DNA of 64,000 nt from Stomorhina lunata (GCA_933228675.1 OW121741.1:42493080-42557079), one strand, 5' to 3'; shown: positions 9,981-21,237, counted from the first letter of the stretch. A program made the numbers and translations. The notes: generated from the sequence alone by a model not told the origin.

Positions 9981-12900
9981 AAATTCAACCTCCTAGAAGG
10001 TAAAACAGGGTAGAAAAGGGAGAAATCAGTAACATCATATCTCCGAAACCAATACAAATAGAAATAAAGTTGAAATTGGATTTGAATCGGCTAGGAAAAT
10101 AAGGAGACACGTGTTTAGTACTTTTTTGAAAATGGCACCAATAAGGATAAAAAAGGGTAAAAACTATATTTTGGTACTTTTTTTAACCCATATGTATCTT
10201 TTGAACTAATAAACATAGAAACATATTTTATATCGCAACCGATAGATATTAAAAAAGAACTAAATACGTATTTGGTACTTTTGCGATTAATGGGGTACAA
10301 AAGGGTAAAAAAGGGAAAATATTTAAGGGTAGGTTTTTTGCTAATGAAGCCAGAAGTATAATTTATTGACAAAGAAAAAATAAAATACATTTTTGGTACT
10401 TTTTTTAATTTTGGGGGTAAAAAAATATATCTTCTAAATCAAAAGTGATAGAAACAAAAACTAAATTAGTCTGAGATCAGCACTAAAAATTAAGGGACAC
10501 GTGTTCGGTACTAATTATTTATTGGCTGGTAAATTGACACTGAAAAAAGTAAAATAAGTGTCTGGTGCTTTTTTAATTTTGGGGGTAAAAATCGGTAAAA
10601 ATATATCTTCTTAGCCAAAAGTGATAGAAACAACAACTAAATCGGTCTAAAATCGGCACTTTAATCTAAGGGACATGTATTCGGTACTTTTTTCTTTAAT
10701 TCGGCCGTTTTGGGGTTAAAACAGGGAAAAAATGGGAAATATTAGTAACGTCATATCTCCGAAATTCAAAACGATAGGAATAGAGTTGAAATTTGCTTCG
10801 GATGGGCTGAAAAAAACGAGAAACGTATTTGTTACTTTTTTGAATATGGTACTACAGACGAAAAAGTAAATTGAAAAAAATTGAAAAAGAAAATGGATAA
10901 ATTAGTAACATCATATCTCCGAAATTTACATCGTTAGAAACAAAGTTGAAATTGGATTTGGATCATCTTGCAAAAAAAGGGGACACGAGTTTGGTACTTT
11001 TTTGGAAATGGAACTAATAAGGGATAAAAAGGGAAAAAACTATATTTTGGTACTTTATTAACCCTATAAGTATCTCTTGAACTAATAAACATAAATACTC
11101 TATTTACATCACAATTGATAAGGACTAACAAAAATTAAGGTGCTTCGCGCTTTTACGATAAATGAGGCACAAAAGCGTAAAAACTATGAATATCATTTAA
11201 ACAAATAAAGCCAGAAGTATAATTTACAGACAGATCTATTCACATTGCAGAAGTATAAGACACGCGATTGATTCCTTTTTTTAATTTTTGGAGTAAAAAG
11301 GGGGAAAATCGGTAACGTAATATCTCATAAATCAAAAGTGATAGAAACAAAGATTAAATTGGTCTATGATCAGCATTAAAAATTAAAGGACACGGGTTCG
11401 GTATTTTTTTTTTTTTAATTTGGCCGCTTATGGTTAAAACAGGCTAGAAAATGAATAAATCATATAATCGGCTAGAAAATGAAAGGGACATGTATTCTGT
11501 ACTTTTTTTGGAAATAGCACTAATAAGGGCAAAAAGGGTAAAAACTATATTTTTGTACTTTTTTTTAACCCATGCGTATCTTTTGAACTTATAAACATAA
11601 AGACTAACTTTATGCCACAATCAATAAGTATTAACAAAATATTAAACATGTGCTTGGTACTTTTACGATAAATGGGGTTCCAAAAGGTGAAAACGGGAAA
11701 ATATTCATTTAAGCTAATGAAGTCAGAAGTATAAATTAGAGATGTGTCAATCAAAGGGGTAAAAAAGGGAAAAATCGATGACATTATATCTTCTAAACCT
11801 AATGGATGGAAACAAACACTAAAATGGTCTAAGATCAGCCCTAAAAATTAAGGGACTTTTCAGTACTTTTTGCAAATTAAACAGTTTTGGGGTTAAATAG
11901 GGTAGAAAATAAAAACATTAGTAAAGTTATATCTCTGATACTAATATCGACAGAAAAAAAAATTAAATTGGATTTAGATCGAATAGAAAAATAAAAAGTC
12001 ATGTTTTTAGTAGGTACTTTTGGTAAATGAGCTAAAAATAGGGAATAAAAAGGATAAAAACTAAATTTTGGTACTTTTTTGACCCATATATAATTTTTGA
12101 ATCAATTATTATAGAAACAAAATTTATACCGCAATCGAAAATAACAAAAACGGGTCAAAAATTTTCCTTTTAAACTGTGCATGTTGTTTAAATCAATAAA
12201 ATAATAAATAAATCAATGATTTATGGACTGTTCTATTGACATTGAAGAAATATGTGACAGGTGTTTGGTATTTTTTTCAATTAACAAAAATGGAGTTTAG
12301 ATCAGCAATAAAAATATTAGGACATGTATCCGGATTTTTTTTTTTAATTTGGCTGATCAGGGGTAAACAACGGGTAAAAAAGGAAACTTTTGTAAAATAT
12401 TCAAAATCAAAAGCGACAAGAACAAGATTAAATTGGGTTAGCAATCATAATTGGGTCAGCTACAAAAATAAGGGAAGCGTGTGTAGTACTTTTTTGAAAA
12501 TGTAGAGGGTAGGTACTTATTTTGTCCTATATGTATCTTAAGAACCAATAAGTATTTAATTTAATTTATATCGGAATTGATAAATAAGTGAAAAAGTTAT
12601 TTTGGTCAATTTTGTAACTTTGTCAATTCAAATGGTGTCGCTAACGAAGTAGCGGGTTATAAAGCTAGTTTGACTATAAAGTTTCCCATAAAAGTTTCAT
12701 GTAGAATAAATCAGTGACTAAATTTAACAGTTGAAACTTAATATTTTAGTCTTAATACAATTTTATAAATTACTTTTTATAATTTTTATGAATTTGTACT
12801 ATACTTTATTCCCCATTTTTCCATATCTTATATTCTTAAACGAGCAATAATTGTATGTATATATATATATATATAGAATGGCTATCTCGAAAACGGCCTC

Positions 12901-13440
12901 TTTGATGTATTGGTCAAAGAAGAAGGCACTTTTGGTACCTTTGCCTCTAAAAGGCTAAAAAGGGGAAAAAATCGAAAACGCTATATCTCCTAAAGTAATA
13001 GGTATAGAAACGAAATTAAAATTACGTTTTAAACAGATATGAAAATCAGCGAACAAGTGTTTGCTACTTTTTTGAAACTATGTCCGATAGGGGGGAAAAA
13101 AGGGTGAAAATCGTTATTTTATTACTTTTTTAACCCACTCTTATTTTTTAAACTAAAGAATATAGAGGGAAACTTTGTACTACAATCAATAGATGTGAAA
13201 GAAACATTAAACATGTATTTGGTACTTTTTTGATTTTGGGGCCAAAATGGGAAAAAGTGATAAAATGATAACTTAACATCTCAAAAAGTAATATGAATAG
13301 GAACATTATGTTAACTGCGTTTTAATAAAATGTGCCGAATTCAATTGGTACCAAAGAAGTACCAAATATGCATATGGAACTTTTTGAAATTAGAGGATAA
13401 AATGAGGGAAAAATTAGTTATGTTATACCTTTTTAACAAA
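9981..13440. repeat. Degenerate higher-order tandem array (about 0.5-kb unit)
   Basis: The phrases GGTACTTTTTT, GGGTAAAAAGGG and ATATCTCCGAAA recur throughout. Five recognisable segments follow one another: a (ends in CAATAAGGG), b (starts TTTTTTAACCCATA, with GTATCTTTTGAACTAATAAA), c (CGATAAATGGGGTAC), d (AAAAGTGATAGAAACAAA) and e (GAAATTGGATTTG). Segment b occurs near 10173, 11049, 11553, 12073, 12511 and 13118, giving intervals of about 876, 504, 520, 438 and 607. The array is interrupted by unrelated AT-rich sequence at about 12640-12890, which includes an (AT)n run at 12858-12876. The left end is hidden by the LTR element. Open frames inside have no conserved reading and are not called. 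Confidence 0.75.
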
Positions 13441-13475
13441 TGAATGTTTGTCGGTATGTATGTTCTTTATAGAAT

Positions 13476-14115
13476 AGTAAACTGGAAATTTGATCATGTT
13501 ATGCCCTTTAGCGAAGATGTTGTGGATAAGCCGGCGAAGGTTTTTAAGTTGATAACCCTAATCTCTGACAGATGGCGCCACTGAAAATTACTAAAAATTA
13601 ATTAAATCGTAAACTGTACATTTGATCATGCTATGATCTTTAGCAAAGTTGTAGCGCATGAGCCGGCGAAGGCTGTTTAGTTGGCATGAATAATTTCCGA
13701 CAGGTGGCGCTACTGAAACTTACTCAAAGTCAATTTAATCGTAAGCTGTACATTTAATCATGCTATAATCTTCAGCAAAGTTGTTGCGGATAAGCCGACG
13801 AAGGTTTATAAATTGGAATGAGCAAAGTCCGACAGGTGGCGCCACAGAAAATTACTCAAAGTGAATTAAATCGTAAACTTTGCATTTGATCATGTTATAA
13901 TCATCAGCAAAGTTGTTACGCATAAGCAGACGAAGGTTTCTTAGTTGGTATGAACAACTTCAGGTGGTGCCACTGAAAACTACTCAAAATGAAATAAATC
14001 GTAAACTGTGCATTTGATCAGGCTATAATATTTAGCAAAGTTGTTGAGCATGAGTCGACGGAGGTTTCTGTTGGTATGACAAATTTCCAAAATTATTAAA
14101 ATGAGTTAAACTGTA
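13476..14115. repeat. 132-bp tandem repeat, about 5 copies
   Basis: The phrase TCGTAAACTGTACATTTGAT recurs with start points near 13476, 13608, 13740, 13872, 14000 and 14111, so the period is 132 bp, shortening in the last unit. Each unit carries GCAAAGTTGTTG, a variant of AAGCCGGCGAAGG and CAGGTGGCGCCACTG. The copies are clearly diverged. Confidence 0.9.
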
Positions 14116-14904
14116 AACTATACAAACTATGTGTTGGTCGGTCAAAATAAATAAAATAATTTAAAATTAACTGAATATTTGTACAATGTCTTTCCTCTAA
14201 ACTTATTTTAGTACTTTATAAAATAAAATATATAAAACTTTAAAATTTGCCTCAAAATGTTTATCATAAAGCTCCGAGCAAGGCTCGGTCAACCAGGTAC
14301 TTTATACTAAAACTAGGTGAAATTTACAATATCGAGTATTTAACTTTTTGCTGAATCTAGTAACATTTCCTATTTTAATTTGTTTAGTGTGTGTTAAATT
14401 GATTGTGGAGGGGTCTTATGTAGTTCCTTACTATTTAAAAGTAATGTACACCAAAATTGCTAATCAGAATCGATTCAGAAGACAAAAAACGGGTAAACTA
14501 TATAGATTTAGATGTATTTTTTCTCTTAGGATTTTTTTTCATTTCAAGCATAAAGTCTAATCCCCCTAATTTATAAACGAATAATAAAATTATCAAAGCT
14601 TTATAGTAGGAAATTTCTATGGAAAATTTGATTAATAAGCTTATTTTATTATTAGGAGGTTACAGTGACAACATTTTTTAATTTTATGTAATTTTCTTAA
14701 CAATTAATATAAGGGTCAATGCATGAACAAATAGTAGTGTTTAGTCAATTTGTGGAAATTACTGCTATACTATTCTTTAGATTTTAACGTTATATTTTTA
14801 ATTGAAAGATATATTTTGTCAGTAATATAAAACTTCTTTAACAATTCAAAGAAATATTTCTTAATAAATAAATTTTTGAAAATTTAAAAAAGTAATATTT
14901 TTTA
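14116..14904. other. AT-rich sequence, nothing recognised
   Basis: No credible gene. A short inverted phrase, CCGAGCAAGGCTCGG, lies at 14273-14289. Confidence 0.5.
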
Positions 14905-15340
14905 CCCAATGTTTGAAATTTGTTTATCTTGGTACTGCCGTCAACATAAATCACGAGAGAAAGATTCTACGAAAAATCTTTGGAACGGTCTGCATCAACA
15001 ATGAATATCGACATCGAATGGACCATGAGTTGTATGAGTTATACGCTGATATCGACATAGTCAAACACATCAAACAGCAGCGGCTGCATTGGCTGGGACT
15101 TGTTGTGCGAATGAATGAAAATACACCAGCCAGAAAAGTATTCAAAAACGATCCCGAGGGAACTCGTAAAAGAGGACGCCCGAAGATTCGTTGAAAAGAC
15201 CAAGTAGTGGAAAATCTTTAAAAGCTTAGCCACCAAATTGGAGAATATAAGCTCTAGAACGAAGCGCATGGAATTCCAAAAAAAATGCTCGGCCTTTGAC
15301 CTTAACAGGTTGTAAATATAGGCCATTTAAGTAAGTAAAT
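14905..15340 (+). pseudogene. Non-LTR retrotransposon 3' fragment (family 1)
   Basis: The frame at 14913-15194 has the C-terminal signature of insect endonuclease/reverse-transcriptase proteins: an ERKILRKIFG block, then a HELYELY block, LHWLGLVVRMNE, and a terminal RGRPKIR before a stop. After an internal deletion, FVYLGTAVNIN is joined directly to the KILRKIFG block; the piece between them is still present in the copy at 16365-17280. The 3' untranslated tail (CTCGGCCTTTGACCTTAAC) ends near 15330. It is 5'-truncated and dead. Confidence 0.8.
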
Positions 15341-15371
15341 AAGCTTTAATTTTATTTTTGTATGGTAAGAC

Positions 15372-15425
15372 TAGAGTTGCCAGACACAAATCCTGAAAAA
15401 GCTGGACATAAGGAAAAAAAATTAT
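15372..15425 (+). repeat. hAT-type terminus (family 2 end)
   Basis: TAGAGTTGCCAGACACAAAT followed by CCTGAAAAAGCTGGACATAAG is the reverse complement of the right end of the element at 26943-28196. The partner terminus is not visible nearby. Confidence 0.55.
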
Positions 15426-15535
15426 AAAAATTATAAATTATGACATTTATAATAAAAATCAAAATATAATTGTTATTTTACGATTTTTATTTTTTTTTTG
15501 GCAGAAATAATTTTTATTTTATGATTTTTATTTTT

Positions 15536-15785
15536 TTTGTCAAATATATTTGTCAAATTCTGACAAATATTTTTTCTGGCAAAAATATTTGTCAAGAGCT
15601 GACAAATATTTTTTTTGGCAAAAATATTTGTCAAAAATTGATTTTTATTTTATTTGTCAAAAATATTTGTCAAGGTTTGACAAATATTTTTTTGGCAAAA
15701 ATATTTGTCAAGATCTGATTTTTATTTATTTTAAACAGAAATAATTGTTATTCTGATTTAATTTTTTTTTTTTTGTCAAATAAAA
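15536..15785. repeat. Palindromic short tandem repeats (TTTGTCAA / TTGACAAA)
   Basis: Alternating inverted copies of ATATTTGTCAA and TGACAAATATT, separated by runs like TTTTTTTGGC, make about 46-bp hairpin units from 15540 to 15720. The open frames here (ICQ/KNICQ-type repeats) are by-products of the repeat. Confidence 0.75.
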
Positions 15786-16364
15786 AACGCAAAAATGAAA
15801 AAATCAATACAGAATTTAAATATTTCCCATAATAATGGTAAGTTTTAAAAATTTTCAATAAAAATTAAAATTTTGAAAATTTTCAGTTTTCAGTTCTGGT
15901 TTCGACAAATCGATTTACATAAAATTTCGGGTCTACTTGATTTAGAAACTATTTTACCTCTAAGGCCAATTTAACATTTTGTTGGCCGATACAGTAAAGA
16001 TTTCACCAATTTATTGGAAATTTTCCCAAATTTTGCGAGAAAATGAAATGAAACTTAAAATTAAATTCATGAAAATTATAAAAGCTATAACCAACTTCAA
16101 AGAGCTATAACTTAAAAATTAGAGCTAACTTTTCAGAATTCTTTGGGAGTTTTGCTCTACTACTCTACATACAATTGGTTTTATTTGGGAAAAAATTTGT
16201 TGGTGCATAGTGTAACAGATATCCCGATGCAGATTCTCTATGTAAAAAGTCAAGGTATTTGAGTGCCAAAGTGCTCGTTATGAGCAACGAATTCGTGCTA
16301 AAGTTCTTGCTGCTCCTTGGGAAAGTAAAAAGGTCAAGGATAATAGTAACTTACTTAATTAAAA
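15786..16364. other. AT-rich spacer, nothing recognised
   Basis: No gene or repeat boundary that I can support. Confidence 0.4.
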
Positions 16365-17280
16365 GGCCTACAACTACAACCTGTTTAGGTCAAGGGCCGA
16401 GCATAATTTAGAATTCCATGCGCCTCTATCTTGTGCTCATATTCTTCAATTTTGTAGACCAAGTTTTGAAAGATTTCCTTCTACTTGGTCTTTTTCATCG
16501 AAATTTTGGACGTCCTCTTCTACGAGTTCCCCCAGGATCATTATCGAACACTTTTCTTGCTGGAGTATTTTCATCCACAACATATTCTAGCCAAACGTAG
16601 CCGCTTTTGCTTAATGCGTTTTACTATGGCTATGTCAGCGTATAACTAATACAGCTCATTGATCGTTTGATGTCGATACTCATTGTTGACGCAGAATTAT
16701 CCTCTCAAACACTCCAAGGATAGCTTTATCTGCCTGTGTAAGTGCCTATGATTCAGCACCATACAATAACACGGGTAGTATAAGCGTTTTATAGAGCGTA
16801 ATTTTAGTTCTTACGGAGAGGACTTTATTTCTTAGCAGTTTGCTTAGGCCAAAATAGTATCGATTGGTAAGTATGTTTCTACGTTTGATTTCGAGGCTTA
16901 TATCGTTATTGATGTTCACAGCGGTACCATGGTATACAAATTTGTTTAAAACCTCGAAGCTATAGTTCTCAACGGACATATGTGATACTAGAATTGGTCT
17001 GTCTGTAGTTTGGTTCTTTGACAGTTAAACCCATTTTGTTTGATTCCTTGTAGGTACTGGGAAAGCCGGCAGTTACTTCGCGCAAAGTGCGTCCCAGAAT
17101 ATCAATGTCATCGACAAACGCGAGTATCATATGTTTTCTATTGAAAATTGTACCAGCTGTATTAACTGCTGCATCTCGCAAGATTTTCTCTAACGCAATA
17201 TTGAAGAGATAACATGATAGACTCAGTGGACTCAGATAACAGAAGTGGCTCAGGTAGAGCCTCAACCATTCTCTTATATC
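16365..17280 (-). pseudogene. Non-LTR retrotransposon fragment, family 1 (RT and 3' end)
   Basis: Reading the minus strand, 17265-16969 contains the reverse-transcriptase active-site region AFVDDIDILGRTL. 16979-16746 then gives FVYHGTAVNIN and the YYFGLSKLLRNKVLS and LYKTLILPVLLYGAES blocks, and 16600-16365 carries the degraded C-terminus and a 3' tail matching 15195-15340. Frames are broken repeatedly. This is a 5'-truncated dead copy. Confidence 0.8.
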
Positions 17281-17521
17281 GAACCCAATTGCTAGATGTT
17301 AGGATTACAACATTCTATGAATAGTTTGCTGCTTACAACACAGCATCATTTGACCTTCTCTACGTTCTAGTAGGTGCACTAACACGACGGCCGCTTCCTT
17401 GTGGATTCCAACGGAGCCCTTGTCCAGCAATGTTGTTATTTGGCCTTCGAAGTGTCTGGCCTATCCAGCTCCATTTGCGTTGACATACCTCTATAGAAGC
17501 ATTGATTTTCATCATCCATAT
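17281..17521 (-). pseudogene. Non-LTR retrotransposon family 2, 3' part
   Basis: The minus strand reads CQRKWSWIGQTLRRP, then LRWNPQGSGRR, a C-terminal pattern of a second class of insect endonuclease/RT elements. It continues across the hAT insertion into 19766-20690. Confidence 0.65.
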
Positions 17522-17694
17522 TAGGGTTTGCAGTTCGGTTTTACCCGAAACCGAAACCTCGGTTTTTTATGCCTCAAAACCGAAAACCGTAGAAAAATCC
17601 GCGGTTTTAGCCATTTATTTTTCATAATTTTTTGTTGGTATTATTCAGAAATAACATTAGCTTTTCATAAATTTGCACGTAATTTGTCTATTTA

Positions 17695-18055
17695 ATGAAG
17701 CAGAAGAATAAAACAAGTAAAAGATGTTTACAATGGACAGGTGTAAGGGGAAGACGGTATATTCACGATTCTCCTGGTAAATTTTATAACCTGGGCCGTA
17801 TTTTAGGAACGTGTAGTTTCAAGCAAACGCAATTAACCATTAGACAAAAGCTAATGGAGTTTAATCTTTCACTTGATACAAACATCGTAGCATGTACTAT
17901 AGATGGAGCAGCAGCCAATATCAAATTTGTATCTGAAAATCAATTTTGAAGACGGCGACGATGAAACTTTGACTCATTTAAAACCGATTGCCCATATACA
18001 TTTGAACCTAGAGGCTATAAGAAAAACCGTTCGGTATTTCAAAAATTCGTCAGTT
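17695..18055 (+). pseudogene. hAT transposase remnant
   Basis: The frame at 17695-17949 contains SPGKFYNLGRILG and ACTIDGAAANIKF, which resembles the hAT catalytic-core stretch around an Asp. It ends at a TGA after FVSENQF, and the reading resumes in another frame with EDGDDETLTHLKPIAHIHL. The same break is present in the copy at 56180-56582, so the lesion predates the spread of this non-autonomous form. Confidence 0.65.
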
Positions 18056-18065
18056 CGTTATAATA

Positions 18066-19371
18066 ATGGGTGTTTTTTTTTAGAGGTATAGAACTTCGAA
18101 TTGAAATAAAACACAAGAAAATCGTTTTAATGTCCATCAATTTGGCTTTATTGGAAGGATAATTTTATGCCATTAATGTTTAAATATGATTTCGGGCATC
18201 TGGCCGGCGCGGCTGGCTCGAATAAAGCCAATTTTACAAGTCCAATTTTCAATCTATTTTTTCGAGCATATGGTGCCGTGTGTTGGCAATAACGCCACGA
18301 ATGTTGGCTTCCAAGTCCCCTAACGTTTCTGGTTTGTTGGCGTAGACGAGCGACTTCACATATCCCCAAAGAAAATAATCCAGTGGTGTCAAATCGCACG
18401 ATCTTGGTGGCCAATTGACAGGTCCATTCCGCGAAATTATGCGCTCATCGAATGTTTCCTTCAATAAATCAATTGTGACGTGCGCTGTGTGGCATGTAGC
18501 GCCGTCTTGTTGGAACCACAACTCATCCACATTCATGCCATCCAATTGGGGAACAAAATAGTCGGTTATCATGGCTCTATACCGGTCTCCATTTATGGGA
18601 ACTGACTCTCCAGCATTATTTCGGAAGAAGTATGGCCCAATGACTTCACCAGCCCATAGAGCACACCAAACAGTCAGTTTTTGTGGATGTAATGGCGTCT
18701 CAAGGGTCTCATGTGGATTCTCTTCACTCCAAATGCGGCAATTTTGCTTGTTGACGTAGCCATTCAACCAAAAATGAGCCTCATCACTGAACAAAATTTT
18801 GCGATGAAAATCAGCATCGAAATCAATCTCATTTTCGGCCCATACACCAAAATCACGACGCATTGCATGGTCTCGCGGCTTTAATTCTTGCACAAGCTGG
18901 ATCTTGTAAGGTCGCAAGCCAAGATCTTTGCGCAAAATCTTCCATAAAGTTGATGGACAAAGCTCCAATTGCTGTGCACGGTGGCGAATCGATTCATTCG
19001 GGTCCCCTTCAACACTTTGCTCTACAGCGGCAATTGTTTCTTCGGTGCGCACTGTTCGACGTCGCAGCGGATGCGTATTATCACATAGAGTAAACGTAGT
19101 GCGAAAACGATCCATGGTTAACCGAATTAATTGCTCTGATGGACGATTATGTCGACCATAAAATGGACGGAGCTTGCGGTAAACTTCGCGAACTGAACCA
19201 TTATTTTCGAAATAAATTTGCACGATTTGCAAGCGTTGTTCTTTTGTCAACCTGTTCATGATGAAATGGCAAACCAAACTAAATATTAATCACTTGACAG
19301 CTGACAAAATGGCCGCCAGTTAAAAAAGTGATGCCAACTTGAAGTTCTATACCTCAATAAAAAACACCCGA
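18066..19371 (-). mobile_element. rosa-type (DD41D) Tc1/mariner element, copy 1
   Basis: 1306 bp between TA dinucleotides at 18064-18065 and 19372-19373. The ends are inverted: ATGGGTGTTTTTTTT and the complement of AAAAAACACCCGA. The hAT copy at 55857-56770 supplies the empty site (GTTATAATATTTTACA, complement at about 56247), showing a precise TA duplication. Confidence 0.95.
18249..19277 (-). CDS. DD41D (rosa-type) mariner transposase
   Basis: 342-residue transposase acting on the element's own inverted ends by cut-and-paste. It has two N-terminal helix-turn-helix regions (about residues 8-60 and 75-125). The catalytic triad is D165 (ILFSDEAHF), D258 (FQQDGATCH) and D300 (DLTPLDYFLWG), with 41 residues between the last two, the spacing of the rosa group. 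The other two copies read on past MLEK into VVENWTCRIGFIRAS; here a one-base difference near 18250 brings a stop after MLEKID and removes about 20 C-terminal residues. The core is complete, so this is the only copy in the window with an uninterrupted triad. Whether it is active is unknown. Confidence 0.9.
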   Translation of the reverse strand: MVCHFIMNRLTKEQRLQIVQIYFENNGSVREVYRKLRPFYGRHNRPSEQLIRLTMDRFRTTFTLCDNTHPLRRRTVRTEETIAAVEQSVEGDPNESIRHRAQQLELCPSTLWKILRKDLGLRPYKIQLVQELKPRDHAMRRDFGVWAENEIDFDADFHRKILFSDEAHFWLNGYVNKQNCRIWSEENPHETLETPLHPQKLTVWCALWAGEVIGPYFFRNNAGESVPINGDRYRAMITDYFVPQLDGMNVDELWFQQDGATCHTAHVTIDLLKETFDERIISRNGPVNWPPRSCDLTPLDYFLWGYVKSLVYANKPETLGDLEANIRGVIANTRHHMLEKID

Positions 19372-19765
19372 TATTTTACAAACAAGCGTTAAAAAGCATT
19401 ATAATCGTGATTTAAGTTTACTCTTACTTTTTTGCTTCTAAAACAAAGTATTCATGAGAGTTTAGAAATGCTATCGACCTTAAATTTACTTCATTCTATC
19501 GACTTTGAAATTGTAAATTCTTTATTCGCGCTAAAGTAGCTCTGCAGTTTCTCCAAAAGAAACAAGACTTATTTAATAAATCCCTCATATTTAAAAAACC
19601 TGAATTATTTTCCTGAATTTTAGTATTAAATTATAATATAATATGTGTTAATGAAGTTATCTAAATTTTCCTACAAATTTAAACTGAAATAGTTTTATTT
19701 AAAAAACCGAACCGAAACCTGCCGGTTTCTCATTTTCACGGTTTTTTGCAAACCCTAATTCATAT

Positions 19766-20690
19766 TAGGGATTTGTCGCAAGCATTTGCTTACAAAGGTT
19801 TGTAGCTGATTATCGATGGCATTTGTGCGTTTTCAACTTTCGCAGCCGTAAAACAAGATGGACTTGATATTCGAGTTGTATATTCGTAACATAATTGTTG
19901 TTGATATTTGCCGAGTTTTCCATATAGTTCGAAGAATGCAGAATTTAGATTTTGCCTTATTCAATATCCTCGTCGCCACCATATCTTAAGAATTTGTAGC
20001 AAGCATTTGTGTGCAAAGGTTTGTAGGCGCTTATCGATGACATTTGTTGATATTTCCAAATAGTTCAAAGAATTCCGAATGCAGGCTTAATAATACGCGG
20101 CTCAATATCCTCGTCGGCGCACACCTTTTTTAGATATCAAACTTCTAAGATAATTAAATGTACCTACACATCCAATAACCTCGTTATCCACATTGATGTT
20201 TGTCGACGGGTTTGCGCCATAGCCTCCAGGCATAACCTTTGTCTTAGAAATATTGATGTCCAGCCCAACTAACCCAAATTCAACAGTGGTAGAGTAAGTA
20301 TTTTATTGGATGTTAACTATGCTTTGGTTTAGGAGAGTTGTTGAGTATGTTTTCAATGACGAGACTAAAAAGTATAGGTGACACAATATATCCTTGTCTT
20401 ACTCCAGTAGTAACTTTGAACGGATTTGACAATTTACCTTTATGTAGGTCCCGACATTTAAAATCCACGTACATTGCGCAAATTGGCATATTAAGATTTT
20501 CTAAAATTCTCCATAGAAAGCTCCTATCGACTCTGCCGAAGGCCTTCATAAAGTCGATAAACGCTAGGTAAATGGGGGTACGGAATATATTACATTGCTC
20601 TAGTACTCTTCTTATTGTGTTGATTAGGTCAAGACAAGATCTATTCTCTCTGAACCCAATTGTAATACTAAGGTATTATTTATTTTTCGG
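19766..20690 (-). pseudogene. Non-LTR retrotransposon family 2, RT part
   Basis: Minus strand: 20549-20313 reads KAFGRVDRSFLWRILENL and VTTGVRQGYIVSPILFSLVI, a classical non-LTR reverse-transcriptase block. It is followed toward 19766 by a broken C-terminal region (KTKVMPGGYGA near 20210-20245). Continues after the hAT insertion at 17281-17521. Confidence 0.75.
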
Positions 20691-21237
20691 AAATAGCAAA
20701 CAATAACATCTAACGAGATGTATTTTTTTCTCCTACTATTTTTCGTAATTATATTAATAAATGAACTTCTTCGGCAATTTTAATCCCTTCTACTCTTTTG
20801 CAGATGACAGCAGACGTCATTTAGCAGATGATGTATTGATCTTTTTAAACGGCACAAGACGCATTCACTCTTTATGATCTAATTACTAGTTAAGTACATT
20901 TACTGTCAAGTACATTTAAGAGACGTCAAGGTACATTTACGAGACGTCATGTACATACATATAAAAAATGTAATTTTACATTTTTTTTTGTTGCTTAGTA
21001 GAACATATGATCGCAGTCTATGTGATGGTCTATGGTTAACAATTTCAAGATCTCATCAAATGCTTTCGATTAATTCTGGACTATTTCTTAACTTTCTAAA
21101 CGAAGTTCTGTCAAATTTCCATCTTAACAAATTTTCATTTGAATTATTTTTCGTTTAATTTCTATACGTTTACGGTAACACCGTATGATCAGTGTTGCCA
21201 CGACAAAATTATTTTTGTAACCAAATTTTCAGATAAA
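20691..21237. other. AT-rich spacer with a short tandem repeat
   Basis: 20890-20955 has about three imperfect copies of a unit around GTACATTTAAGAGACGTCAA. Nothing else recognised. Confidence 0.5.

Larger units (their letters stand above)
17522..19757 (+). mobile_element. hAT element copy 1 (TAGGGTTTGCA ends), split by a rosa insertion
   Basis: Terminal inverted repeats TAGGGTTTGCA / TGCAAACCCTA. Flanks are ATCCATAT at 17514-17521 and ATTCATAT at 19758-19765, an 8-bp target duplication with one mismatch, as expected for hAT. Removing the nested 1306-bp element and one TA leaves about 928 bp, close to the 914-bp copy at 55857-56770. It sits inside a non-LTR retrotransposon relic. Confidence 0.9.

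Noticed and set aside
12236..12505. 89-residue open frame inside the repeat array
   Set aside because: Its sequence is that of the array's segments d/e; the frame is not kept in the other units.
9981..14115. CRISPR-like array
   Set aside because: Repeats are long, diverged and contiguous with no spacer structure, in a eukaryotic context.
15470..15744. Two overlapping frames encoding KNICQ-type repeats
   Set aside because: A by-product of the TTTGTCAA hairpin repeats; low complexity.
18571..19161. Plus-strand frames over the rosa transposase (also at 48283-48873 and 59973-60318)
   Set aside because: Antisense shadows of the transposase.
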